From: Clostridia bacterium
GTDB taxonomy: Bacteria > Bacillota > Clostridia > TANB77 > CAG-508
Length of the DNA stretch: 64,000 nucleotides
Reading direction: 5' to 3'
Assembly (NCBI GenBank): GCA_017430135.1
Contig: JAFRNM010000004.1
Span: forward strand, 237,147-301,146
Positions within the stretch are counted from its first letter, which is position 1. Each line of letters begins with the position of its first letter. Below are positions 25,786-33,835 of the stretch, piece by piece. The notes beneath the pieces are model-generated. The model saw only the letters and a list, made by a program, of their open reading frames with translations. It searched no databases and was not told where the DNA came from. The position numbers and the translations under genes are program-made.

Positions 25786-27033
25786 ATGAAAAATATAGTT
25801 CAAAAAATAATAGGTGTAATTTTAATTGCAGTAATGGTGTTATACACAAATGCTTCCTTAGCAGCTAATAGCAATGACTATACTGCTGAACAAAATAAAA
25901 AAAATGAGAACAATGCATTGATTAAAGAAATACAAGAAAGAGAGACAGAAGTTGAAAAAATAAAAGATGCAACTCTAAAGGAAGTAGAAAAATTAAATAT
26001 TCAAATAACACAATATGAGAATCAAATTCAAGGATTAGATGCTCAAATAGATGCTGCAAATAAAAAAATAGAAGAAGCAGAAGCAAATTTGAAAAAATCA
26101 GAAGAAAATTATGATAAGCAAGAAAAAGCTTTAGAAGCTAGATTAGTTGCATTATATGAAGCAGGAGAAACTTCTTATTTAGATTTCTTATTATCTTCTG
26201 AAAATTTAGTAGACTTAATATCAAACTACTATTTAGCAACAGAAATTGCTTCTTACGACACAGAATTATTAGATAGCATTGAAAAAGAAAAACAAAAAAT
26301 TGCTAAAGCAAAAGAGGATTTAGAAACAGGAAAAAGAGAATTAGTAACACAAAAAGCAAGTAAACAAAGTGTTGCTGTACAACTAAATTCTACAAAAGCA
26401 AATAAGAATAAATATGTTTCTCAATTAAATGATGAGGAAAAAGAATTAGAATCAAAAATAGCAGAATTGAAAAAAGCAAATGAAAGCTTAGATGCTCAAA
26501 TTAGAGCAAAACAAGCAGCTATTGCTGCAGCTCTAAAAAAACAACAAGAAGAAGCTGCGAAAAAATCAAGTAGTAACTCAAGCTCAAGTTCTGGCTCTAG
26601 TTCAAGTTCTGGTTCATCAGCATCAACATCTAAAAGTAGTGCTGGATTCATAAAACCTGTTAATAGTTATGTTACAACAGGCATGTATTATTCATCAGGA
26701 GCTTATCATGGAGCTGTGGATTTTGGCGCTTCTGGTGTAAATGGTAAACCTGTTTATGCTGTTGCAGATGGTATAGTTGTTACAACAAATGCATGGACCA
26801 CAAGTTATGGAAATCATGTTATAATTGCGCATTATAACGGATTATACACATTATATGCACATGGACAAATGGGGTCAATTTGTGTTTCAGAAGGACAAAC
26901 AGTTAAACAAGGACAACAAATTATGAGAGTTGGATCAACAGGAAATTCAACAGGTCCGCACTTACATTTTGAAGTAAGAACAAGTCCTGGTACATATAGT
27001 TGCAGGGTTAATCCTATGTCATATTTGCCATAG
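25786..27033 (+). CDS. Coiled-coil M23 murein hydrolase, second of two
   Basis: 415 residues with the same plan as its upstream neighbour: signal peptide, coiled coil (residues 35-255) with EARLVALYEAGETSYLDFLL, then a Ser-rich linker (about 265-290) not found in the first, then an M23 domain with HGAVDFG and HLHFEVR. The shared hinge sequence indicates a tandem duplication followed by divergence in linker and catalytic domain. Confidence 0.9.
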   Translation: MKNIVQKIIGVILIAVMVLYTNASLAANSNDYTAEQNKKNENNALIKEIQERETEVEKIKDATLKEVEKLNIQITQYENQIQGLDAQIDAANKKIEEAEANLKKSEENYDKQEKALEARLVALYEAGETSYLDFLLSSENLVDLISNYYLATEIASYDTELLDSIEKEKQKIAKAKEDLETGKRELVTQKASKQSVAVQLNSTKANKNKYVSQLNDEEKELESKIAELKKANESLDAQIRAKQAAIAAALKKQQEEAAKKSSSNSSSSSGSSSSSGSSASTSKSSAGFIKPVNSYVTTGMYYSSGAYHGAVDFGASGVNGKPVYAVADGIVVTTNAWTTSYGNHVIIAHYNGLYTLYAHGQMGSICVSEGQTVKQGQQIMRVGSTGNSTGPHLHFEVRTSPGTYSCRVNPMSYLP

Positions 27034-27067
27034 TTAATAATATCTTTATATTATAGATATATAACAA

Positions 27068-27184
27068 TAATCCAATATGTAAAAACCGTTTGGCTTTGTT
27101 GTCGCGACTTTCCTTATTTTATTATGACAGGTCGCTTCACCGCTCTGCCTACGCGGTCTCACTCACATTTTACATATTGGATTA
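27068..27184 (-). repeat. Fold-back repeat family copy E (M23-ctp gap)
   Basis: The core (27085-27167) reads on the minus strand: ACCGCGTAGGCAGAGCGGTG, GCGACCTGTCATAATAAAA and AAAGTCGCGACAACAAAG, matching copy D. Arms TAATCCAATATGTAAAA / TTTTACATATTGGATTA (17 bp, perfect) are unique to this locus. Confidence 0.8.
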
Positions 27185-27210
27185 ATAATTATAAGAAACT
27201 ATAAAAACTG

Positions 27211-27250
27211 AAAGGAGGCCTATGTAAATAATACATAGGATTAGTAAATG
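27211..27250 (+). promoter_or_regulatory. Hairpin between Shine-Dalgarno and start codon of the S41 protease gene
   Basis: AAAGGAGG (27211-27218) is followed at once by an 8-bp hairpin CCTATGTA (27219-27226) / TACATAGG (27232-27239). ATG is at 27248. The linear spacing of 29 nt is far too long, but with the hairpin folded out it becomes about 8 nt. The hairpin also contains ATGTAA, a start-stop minimal ORF. Confidence 0.65.
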
Positions 27251-28477
27251 GAAGAGAACGAAAAGACATTTAAGAAAAATCAAAGATATAAAATTACAAT
27301 GATAATCATTTTTACAGTATTTATAACATTTATGCTTACAACACTTGGAATTTTCTGTATTTTTTTAAACGGAAAGCAAATAGGAAAATACGTGTTAGTT
27401 ACATCTTCTGAAAAAAATGAAAGCATTGAAAATAAACTAAATAAATATAAAACTATAATTGACAAATACTTTTTAGGAGAAGTTGATGAAAACAAACTTG
27501 AAGAGGGAGCTATAAAAGGCTATATAGAAGGGTTAAATGATCCATATACAGAATACATTTCAAAAGAGGAGATGAAGGACTATCTAGAAGATACAAAAGG
27601 GAACTTTGTTGGAATAGGTATTTACATGGCAAAGAATACAGATAAAAACATGATACAAGTTTTAGGAACAATAAATGGAACTCCAGCAGAGGAACAGGGA
27701 ATTCAACCAGGGGATTTAATAAAATCTGTTGATGGAATAGAATATACTGCAGATGACTTAAATACAATTTCTGAAAAAATTAAAGGAGAAGAAGGAACAA
27801 TTGTAAAACTAGAAATTCTAAGAGATACAGAAATTCTAAATTTCGAATTTACTAGAAAAAAAATAGTAGTAAATCAAGTTAAAGGAAGTATAGTAAATGA
27901 TAATATAGGATATATCCCAATTTTTTCTTTTAATGAAGATACATCAAAACAATTTAAAGAAGCGTTTGAAAAATTACAAGCACAAAATATTAAAGGCTTA
28001 ATAATAGACCTAAGAAATAATGGTGGAGGAATTGTGAGCGAAGCCTTAAATATAGCAGACTATATAGCAGATAAAGATTCAGTTTTATTATATGAAGTTG
28101 ATAAAAATGGAAAAGAAGAAATAAAAAAAGCAAAACAAGATCCAATAATAAATATGCCAATAGTTGTATTAGTAAATAAAAATACAGCAAGTTCTTCTGA
28201 AATATTAAGCGGAGCTTTAAAAGATTTAGGAAAAGCAAAAATAGTTGGAACCAAAACTTATGGTAAAGGAGTAATTCAGGAAATTTTAACATTACCAGAT
28301 GGCAGTGGTTTAAAAATTACAACAGAAGAGTATCAAACCCCAAACAGAAATAAAATTCATAAGATTGGAGTTGAGCCAGATATTGTTGTAGAATTACCAG
28401 AAACTGTAACAAATATCTTTAGTGTTGACCCAGCTGCAGATACACAAGCGCAAAAAGCTATTGAATTATTACAATAA
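27248..28477 (+). CDS. S41-family C-terminal processing protease (CtpA/CtpB-like)
   Basis: 409 residues. One N-terminal transmembrane helix (MIIIFTVFITFMLTTLGIF) places the rest outside. An N-terminal helical segment with NDPYTEYISKEE is followed by a PDZ domain (VLGTINGTPAEEQGIQPGDL) and the protease domain with LRNNGGGIVSEAL, the nucleophile Ser in NKNTASSSEILSGAL and Lys in GTKTYGKGVIQ. Such proteases trim or degrade exported proteins, sometimes wall hydrolases, which fits the two hydrolases upstream. The substrate is inference. Confidence 0.92.
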   Translation: MEENEKTFKKNQRYKITMIIIFTVFITFMLTTLGIFCIFLNGKQIGKYVLVTSSEKNESIENKLNKYKTIIDKYFLGEVDENKLEEGAIKGYIEGLNDPYTEYISKEEMKDYLEDTKGNFVGIGIYMAKNTDKNMIQVLGTINGTPAEEQGIQPGDLIKSVDGIEYTADDLNTISEKIKGEEGTIVKLEILRDTEILNFEFTRKKIVVNQVKGSIVNDNIGYIPIFSFNEDTSKQFKEAFEKLQAQNIKGLIIDLRNNGGGIVSEALNIADYIADKDSVLLYEVDKNGKEEIKKAKQDPIINMPIVVLVNKNTASSSEILSGALKDLGKAKIVGTKTYGKGVIQEILTLPDGSGLKITTEEYQTPNRNKIHKIGVEPDIVVELPETVTNIFSVDPAADTQAQKAIELLQ

Positions 28478-28494
28478 AGAAAGGAATATAGCAA

Positions 28495-29085
28495 ATGAAT
28501 TTACCAAATAAATTAACAATTTTTAGAATAATATTAGTACCAATTATGGTTATAATTCCTTTTCTTGGAATTACAGGGGATTGGAATGGAATATCAATTA
28601 GTTTTTTAATAATGGATGCAATTTTTATAATTGCATCTATTACAGATAAATTAGATGGCTATATTGCAAGGTCAAGACAACAAGTTACTACATTTGGTAA
28701 ATTCCTAGACCCATTAGCAGATAAAATATTAGTATTAGCAGCAATGCTTATATTAGTTGAAAATAACCATCTTCCAGCATGGATACCAATAATAGTATTA
28801 ACAAGAGAATTTATTGTTTCTGGTTATAGACTAGTAGCAGTAGAAAAAGGTGGAAAAGTAATTGCAGCATCAGTTTGGGGAAAATTAAAAACAGTAACTC
28901 AAATGATTGCAATAATAGCAGCATTTTTAGATACAAACGCATTTGGAACATGCTTTGCAGGAACATTAACAGGTTGGGAATTATGCATAAATGCATTTGT
29001 AACAATAATGATGATAGCTCAAACAATTGCAACAATTTTTTCAGGATATGATTATCTAAAAGGTTCAAAAGAACTTTTAAAATAA
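28495..29085 (+). CDS. pgsA: CDP-diacylglycerol-glycerol-3-phosphate 3-phosphatidyltransferase
   Basis: A 196-residue integral membrane enzyme making phosphatidylglycerol phosphate. N-terminal LPNKLTIFRIILVPIMV is typical. The CDP-alcohol phosphotransferase motif D-x2-D-G-x2-A-R-x8-G-x3-D-x3-D is present as DKLDGYIARSRQQ plus TTFGKFLDPLADK. It follows the S41 gene by 17 nt. Confidence 0.95.
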   Translation: MNLPNKLTIFRIILVPIMVIIPFLGITGDWNGISISFLIMDAIFIIASITDKLDGYIARSRQQVTTFGKFLDPLADKILVLAAMLILVENNHLPAWIPIIVLTREFIVSGYRLVAVEKGGKVIAASVWGKLKTVTQMIAIIAAFLDTNAFGTCFAGTLTGWELCINAFVTIMMIAQTIATIFSGYDYLKGSKELLK

Positions 29086-29089
29086 ATAC

Positions 29090-29118
29090 TTGACAAATTG
29101 GTAAATCTGCCGTAATAT
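29090..29118 (+). promoter_or_regulatory. Promoter for greA
   Basis: TTGACA (29090-29095) and TAATAT (29113-29118), 17-nt spacing, starting 5 nt after pgsA. Confidence 0.65.
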
Positions 29119-29135
29119 ATATTAAGTAAATTTAG

Positions 29136-29183
29136 AAAGAATTGAGTTAACCTCAATTCTTTTGCAATTATTATATTGCAAAA
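29136..29183 (+). promoter_or_regulatory. Two consecutive hairpins in the greA leader
   Basis: Hairpin 1: AAAGAATTGAG / CTCAATTCTTT (29136-29162), 5-nt loop. Hairpin 2: TTTTGCAA / TTGCAAAA (29160-29183). They overlap by 3 nt. Hairpin 1 followed by TTTTG may act as the pgsA terminator or as an attenuator for greA. Confidence 0.5.
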
Positions 29184-29201
29184 TCGAGAGGAGAATGAAA
29201 A

Positions 29202-29678
29202 ATGGAAGAAAAAGAAGTAATTTTAACTCAAGAAGGTTTTGATAAATTAGAGCAAGAGCTTAACTATTTAAGAACAGAAAAAAGAGCAGAAATTGCTGAA
29301 AGAATAAAAGTTGCATTAGGATTTGGAGATTTATCTGAAAACTCTGAATATGATGAAGCTAAAAATGCACAAGCTGAAAACGAAGCTAAAATAGCAGAGT
29401 ATGAAAATAAAATAAGACATGCAAAAATAATTGATGAAAAAGAAATTGATACAGAAACAGTACAAATAGGAAATACTGTAAAAGTATTAGACATTGAATT
29501 TGATGAAAAAATCGACTATACAATAGTAGGTTCAACAGAAGTAAATTTAGCAGAAAACAAAATATCAAATGAATCACCATTAGGAAGTGCATTACTTGGA
29601 GCAAAGAAAAATGCAACAGTAGAAGTACATGCACCAGCTGGAATAATGAAATACAAAATATTAGCAATAAATAAATAA
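29202..29678 (+). CDS. greA: Transcription elongation factor GreA
   Basis: 158 residues. The N-terminal coiled coil (LTQEGFDKLEQELNYLRTEKRAEI, LGFGDLSENSEYDEAKNAQ) carries the acidic tip D-L-S-E-N-S-E-Y that enters the polymerase channel and stimulates RNA cleavage. C-terminal SPLGSALLGAKKNATVEVHA completes it. Normal length. Confidence 0.97.
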   Translation: MEEKEVILTQEGFDKLEQELNYLRTEKRAEIAERIKVALGFGDLSENSEYDEAKNAQAENEAKIAEYENKIRHAKIIDEKEIDTETVQIGNTVKVLDIEFDEKIDYTIVGSTEVNLAENKISNESPLGSALLGAKKNATVEVHAPAGIMKYKILAINK

Positions 29679-29691
29679 GAAATAAAAAACA

Positions 29692-29720
29692 AAAAAATAC
29701 GGCAATAGCCGTATTTTTTA
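29692..29720 (+). terminator. Terminator of greA
   Basis: AAAAAATACGGC, AATA, GCCGTATTTTTT. Confidence 0.85.
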
Positions 29721-29870
29721 TATACTTAACATAATGAAATTTGACAATTAAAATAAAAAGTAGTATAATAATTATCAGCGATTGCCAAGAGGGCAAAGTA
29801 AGAGATTTTTAAGCTTTTTAAAAGCGAATTGTATTAAAGGATGAGATTTGTAAATAATTATATTAAATGG

Positions 29871-29911
29871 AAAGGAGAGTGTATGATATATAATCATACG
29901 TATTTTTTATG
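29871..29911 (+). promoter_or_regulatory. Hairpin between Shine-Dalgarno and start codon of rnj
   Basis: AAAGGAG (29871-29877) is followed by hairpin GTATGAT (29881-29887) / ATCATAC (29893-29899). The rnj ATG is at 29909. Linear spacing is 31 nt, reduced to roughly 10-12 nt if the hairpin is folded. Alternatively an ATG at 29883 gives a 16-residue ORF (MIYNHTYFLWMKKIIK) that overlaps the rnj start out of frame. Confidence 0.55.
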
Positions 29912-31912
29912 GATGAAAAAAATAATAAAATAACAAACGAAAATCAAGGTACAAGAAAACCTAGGAGACCTTATGTAAGAAAAAATGTTAAAAAAGAAGG
30001 GGAAAATGTAGTTAATAAAACTACAGAAAATAAAACTACACAACGCAGAACAAGAAGCGTAAAAACAAATCAAGAAGAAAAGAGAGATTTAGTAAAAACA
30101 GCAACAAGACAAGTGACAAAAACAAACAATAAACAAAAATCATTAGTTCAAAAAAATGAAACAAAATCAATTACAAATACCAATAATAATAGAGCAATTG
30201 CAAAAATGCCAGAAAGAAGAAATAAAAGTATTTTAGCGGATACTTCAATATTCAAAAAATCAAAATTAAAAGTGATACCTCTTGGTGGATTGCATGAAGT
30301 AGGCAAAAATATTACAGTTTTCGAATATGAAGATGACATGATAATTGTAGACTGCGGAATTTCTTTCCCAGAAGACGACATGCTAGGAATTGACCTAGTT
30401 ATACCAGATGTTACTTATGTTGAAAAGAATGTAGACAAATTAAGAGGAATGGTAATAACACATGGACACGAAGACCACATAGGTTCAATTCCATATTTCT
30501 TAAAAAAGATAAACACACCAATTTATGCTACAAAATTAACATGTGGGCTAATTACAAACAAATTAGAAGAACACAGATTAGTAAATAGCACCAAATTGGT
30601 GGAAGTTGCACAGGGGCAAACAATTACACTTGGAAAATTTAAAGTAGAATTTATAAGAAGTTCACATAGTATTCCAGACTCTGTAATGCTTGCAATTTAC
30701 ACACCAGTTGGAACTATACTTCACACAGGAGATTTCAAAGTAGACTATACACCAATAGATGGTAAACTAATGGATTTAGGGAGAATTGCAGAAATAGGAA
30801 ATCAAGGTGTTTTAGCTCTTATGTCAGATAGTACAAACGCTGAAAGGAAAGGCTTTACAATGTCTGAAAGTACAGTAGGGGGATTGTTTGAAAAATTATT
30901 CTTACATTGTACAAAAAGAATAGTTGTAGCAACATTTGCTTCAAATGTCCACAGAGTTCAACAAATTGTTAATTCAGCTGTGGCAAACGGCAGAAAAATT
31001 GCAGTTTGTGGTAGAAGTATGATAAACATGATAGAAACAGCAAGAAGATTAGGATATATTGCATGTCCAGAAAATTTATTTATAGATATAGACATGATAA
31101 ATCAATATACAGATGACCAGCTTGTAATAATTACAACAGGAAGCCAAGGAGAGCCAATGTCAGCATTAACAAGAATGGCAGCAGGTGATCACAGAAAAGT
31201 AAAAATCACACCAAATGATTTAATAATAATTTCTGCAACACCAATACCAGGAAATGAAAAATTCATTTCAAAAGTTATAGATGACTTAATGCAAATAGGG
31301 GCAGAGGTTGTATATAGTTCACTTGCAGATGTTCACGTTTCAGGACATGCTTGCCAAGAAGAACAAAAATTAATCATGGCACTAGCAAAACCAAAATTCT
31401 TTATACCAGTTCATGGTGAATATAGACAATTAAAAGCACATAGTGAGACCGCTCAAAGTATGGGAATTAACAAAGACAATATCATAATGATGTCAAATGG
31501 TAGAGTGCTAGAATTAAGTGAAGAAGAAGCAAAAATAAATGGAAGCGTACAAAGTGGAAAAATATTTGTAGATGGCTTAGGTGTTGGAGACGTTGGAAAT
31601 ATTGTATTAAGAGATAGACAACACTTATCACAAGACGGACTAATTGTAATAGTTCTTACAATGGATTCTTCAACAGGCGAGGTAATAGCTGGTCCAGATG
31701 TAATATCTAGAGGATTTGTTTATGTAAGAGAATCTGAAAACCTAATGGATGATGTAAAATCAGTTGTAAAACATGAAATAAGAAAATGTGAAAATCAAGG
31801 AATTCGCGATTGGGGAACAATAAAAGCTAACCTAAGAGAGAATTTAAGAGATTACATTTTCATGAAAACAAAGAGAGACCCAATGATTATACCAATTATA
31901 ATGGAGGTATAA
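29909..31912 (+). CDS. rnj: Ribonuclease J with a long basic N-terminal extension
   Basis: 667 residues. The metallo-beta-lactamase/beta-CASP nuclease begins near residue 118 (KLKVIPLGGLHEVGKN). Motifs: VIDCG-like IIVDCGISFPEDD, HGHEDHIGSIPY, HTGDFKVD, ATFASNVHR, TTGSQGEPMSAL and HVSGHA. Family members are usually about 555 residues; the first 117 here are low-complexity and rich in K, R, N, T and Q, probably disordered and RNA-binding. RNase J does 5'-to-3' exo- and endonucleolytic mRNA decay and rRNA maturation. Confidence 0.95.
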   Translation: MDEKNNKITNENQGTRKPRRPYVRKNVKKEGENVVNKTTENKTTQRRTRSVKTNQEEKRDLVKTATRQVTKTNNKQKSLVQKNETKSITNTNNNRAIAKMPERRNKSILADTSIFKKSKLKVIPLGGLHEVGKNITVFEYEDDMIIVDCGISFPEDDMLGIDLVIPDVTYVEKNVDKLRGMVITHGHEDHIGSIPYFLKKINTPIYATKLTCGLITNKLEEHRLVNSTKLVEVAQGQTITLGKFKVEFIRSSHSIPDSVMLAIYTPVGTILHTGDFKVDYTPIDGKLMDLGRIAEIGNQGVLALMSDSTNAERKGFTMSESTVGGLFEKLFLHCTKRIVVATFASNVHRVQQIVNSAVANGRKIAVCGRSMINMIETARRLGYIACPENLFIDIDMINQYTDDQLVIITTGSQGEPMSALTRMAAGDHRKVKITPNDLIIISATPIPGNEKFISKVIDDLMQIGAEVVYSSLADVHVSGHACQEEQKLIMALAKPKFFIPVHGEYRQLKAHSETAQSMGINKDNIIMMSNGRVLELSEEEAKINGSVQSGKIFVDGLGVGDVGNIVLRDRQHLSQDGLIVIVLTMDSSTGEVIAGPDVISRGFVYVRESENLMDDVKSVVKHEIRKCENQGIRDWGTIKANLRENLRDYIFMKTKRDPMIIPIIMEV

Positions 31913-31935
31913 TAGTAAAAATTATAAAAAAACTA

Positions 31936-31964
31936 TTTACAATATCTTAAAAATCTGTTACAAT
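31936..31964 (+). promoter_or_regulatory. Promoter for pyrG
   Basis: TTTACA (31936-31941) and TACAAT (31959-31964), 17-nt spacing. The predicted RNA starts at about 31971. Confidence 0.65.
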
Positions 31965-31969
31965 AAATT

Positions 31970-32018
31970 AAGATTAAAAAAAACCGCGAAAGTTGGTACA
32001 TTTTTTAATCTTTTTTTA
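31970..32018 (+). terminator. Terminator-like hairpin at the very 5' end of the pyrG leader (attenuator candidate)
   Basis: AAGATTAAAAAA (31970-31981) pairs with TTTTTTAATCTT (32001-32012) and is followed by TTTTT. The 19-nt loop contains a possible ACC/GGT extension. It starts at or next to the predicted transcription start, as leader terminators do in pyrG attenuation systems, but the G-run used in Bacillus is missing. Confidence 0.6.
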
Positions 32019-32040
32019 TTGTTTTGGGAGGTATAAATAA

Positions 32041-33648
32041 ATGAACACAAAGTACATATTTGTAACAGGTGGAGTTGTATCAGGATTAGGAAAAGGAATT
32101 ACAGCTGCATCACTTGGAAGATTATTAAAAAATAGAGGGTATAAGGTAACAATTCAAAAATTTGACCCATATATAAATGTAGACCCAGGAACTATGAATC
32201 CATATGAACATGGGGAAGTTTTTGTAACAGATGATGGAGCAGAAACAGACTTAGATTTAGGGCATTATGAAAGATTTATAAATGAAAATTTAACAACAAA
32301 CTCAAGTGTTACAATGGGGAAAATTTATTCATCAGTAATAGAAAAAGAAAGAAGAGGAGATTACTTAGGAAAAACAGTTCAAGTAATTCCGCATATTACA
32401 AATGAAATAAAAGAAAGAATATATTCATTTGAAAATACAGACACAGACATAGTAATAACAGAGGTTGGAGGAACAGTAGGAGACATTGAAGGGCTTTCAA
32501 TAATAGAAGCAATTCGTCAAGTAGGATTAGAAAAAAATCCAGAAGATGTTATATATATTCATGTTACATTATTACCATACATTACAGGATCAAATGAAAT
32601 AAAATCAAAACCAACACAACACTCTGTAAAAGAATTACAAAGTATGGGAATTCAACCTAATATAATAGTTTGTAGAACTGAATTAGACATTCCAGATGGA
32701 ATAAGAGAAAAATTATCAATGTTTTGTAATGTGCGTAAAACAAGCGTAATTCAAAATAAAACAGCAGATTGTTTATATGCGGTACCATTAATGCTTGAAG
32801 AAGAAGGATTAGCAAAAGAAGTTTGCAATCATTTAAGACTAGATAAATATGTACCAGATAATTCAAGATGGGAAGCTTTAGTTGAAAGAATTAGAAAAAT
32901 CGATAAAGATAACAAAGTAACAGTTGCAATAGTTGGAAAATATGTAAAACTTGAAGATGCATATATTTCAGTTATGGAAAGCTTATACCATGCAGGATTT
33001 GCAAATGATGTAAAAGTGGAAATAAAATTAATAGATTCAGAAACAATAAATAGCGAAAATGTTGCGAAAAAACTAGAAGGAATACAAGCAGTAGTTGTTC
33101 CTGGAGGCTTTGGAAATAGAGGAATTGAAGGTAAAATAGAAACAATAAAATATGTTAGAGAAAACAAAATACCATTTTTAGGAATATGCTTAGGTATGCA
33201 AATGGCAGTTGTAGAATATGCAAGAAATGTACTAGGAATTTCAGACGCAAACTCTGCAGAATTTGACGAAAATACTCAAAATCCACTTATACACATAATG
33301 GAAGAACAAAAAGGAATAGACAAAAAAGGTGGAACAATGAGACTTGGAGCATATCCTTGTAGTATAAAAGAAGGAACACTAGCTCATGAAGTTTATGGCA
33401 AAACAGAAATATCAGAAAGACACAGACACAGATATGAATACAACAATGACTATAAAGAAAGATTAGAAGCAGCGGGTTTAATCTGCTCTGGAACATCACC
33501 AAATGGAAACCTAGTTGAAATAGTAGAAATGAGTAAAAAAGACCATCCATACTTTATAGCAGGTCAATTCCATCCAGAATTAAAATCAAGACCAAACAAT
33601 CCTGCACCATTATTTGTGGGATTAGTAAAAGCAGCAAAAGAGAAATAA
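32041..33648 (+). CDS. pyrG: CTP synthase
   Basis: 535 residues, converting UTP to CTP with glutamine. Synthase domain: [51 protein letters not shown]. Glutaminase domain: [12 protein letters not shown], nucleophile Cys in [11 protein letters not shown], and C-terminal [10 protein letters not shown]. Shine-Dalgarno GGGAGG. Transcription is probably controlled at the leader hairpin. Confidence 0.98.
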   Translation: MNTKYIFVTGGVVSGLGKGITAASLGRLLKNRGYKVTIQKFDPYINVDPGTMNPYEHGEVFVTDDGAETDLDLGHYERFINENLTTNSSVTMGKIYSSVIEKERRGDYLGKTVQVIPHITNEIKERIYSFENTDTDIVITEVGGTVGDIEGLSIIEAIRQVGLEKNPEDVIYIHVTLLPYITGSNEIKSKPTQHSVKELQSMGIQPNIIVCRTELDIPDGIREKLSMFCNVRKTSVIQNKTADCLYAVPLMLEEEGLAKEVCNHLRLDKYVPDNSRWEALVERIRKIDKDNKVTVAIVGKYVKLEDAYISVMESLYHAGFANDVKVEIKLIDSETINSENVAKKLEGIQAVVVPGGFGNRGIEGKIETIKYVRENKIPFLGICLGMQMAVVEYARNVLGISDANSAEFDENTQNPLIHIMEEQKGIDKKGGTMRLGAYPCSIKEGTLAHEVYGKTEISERHRHRYEYNNDYKERLEAAGLICSGTSPNGNLVEIVEMSKKDHPYFIAGQFHPELKSRPNNPAPLFVGLVKAAKEK

Positions 33649-33675
33649 AAAAATTCGGCATAGCCGAATTTTTTA
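33648..33675 (+). terminator. Terminator of pyrG
   Basis: AAAAAATTCGGC, ATA, GCCGAATTTTTT. The same stem sequence ends rpoD at 60.5 kb. Confidence 0.88.
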
Positions 33676-33835
33676 TTGTTCTTTTTTCTAAACTTTTTGG
33701 GCCCCCTAAAAAGCGAGGCTGTTTATAAAAATGTTACAAATATATTACATTTTTATAAAAATATTGAAAAGTTTAATTTAATTTGATAAACTTAATAAGT
33801 AAACGAACTAAAGAGAAAGAAGGAGGATTTTAAAA

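Noticed and set aside
2530..27184. Fold-back repeats as plain intrinsic terminators
   Set aside because: They lie inside operons such as gatCAB, the GC-rich core would make an enormous loop, and orientation relative to genes is mixed. They may still terminate some transcripts.
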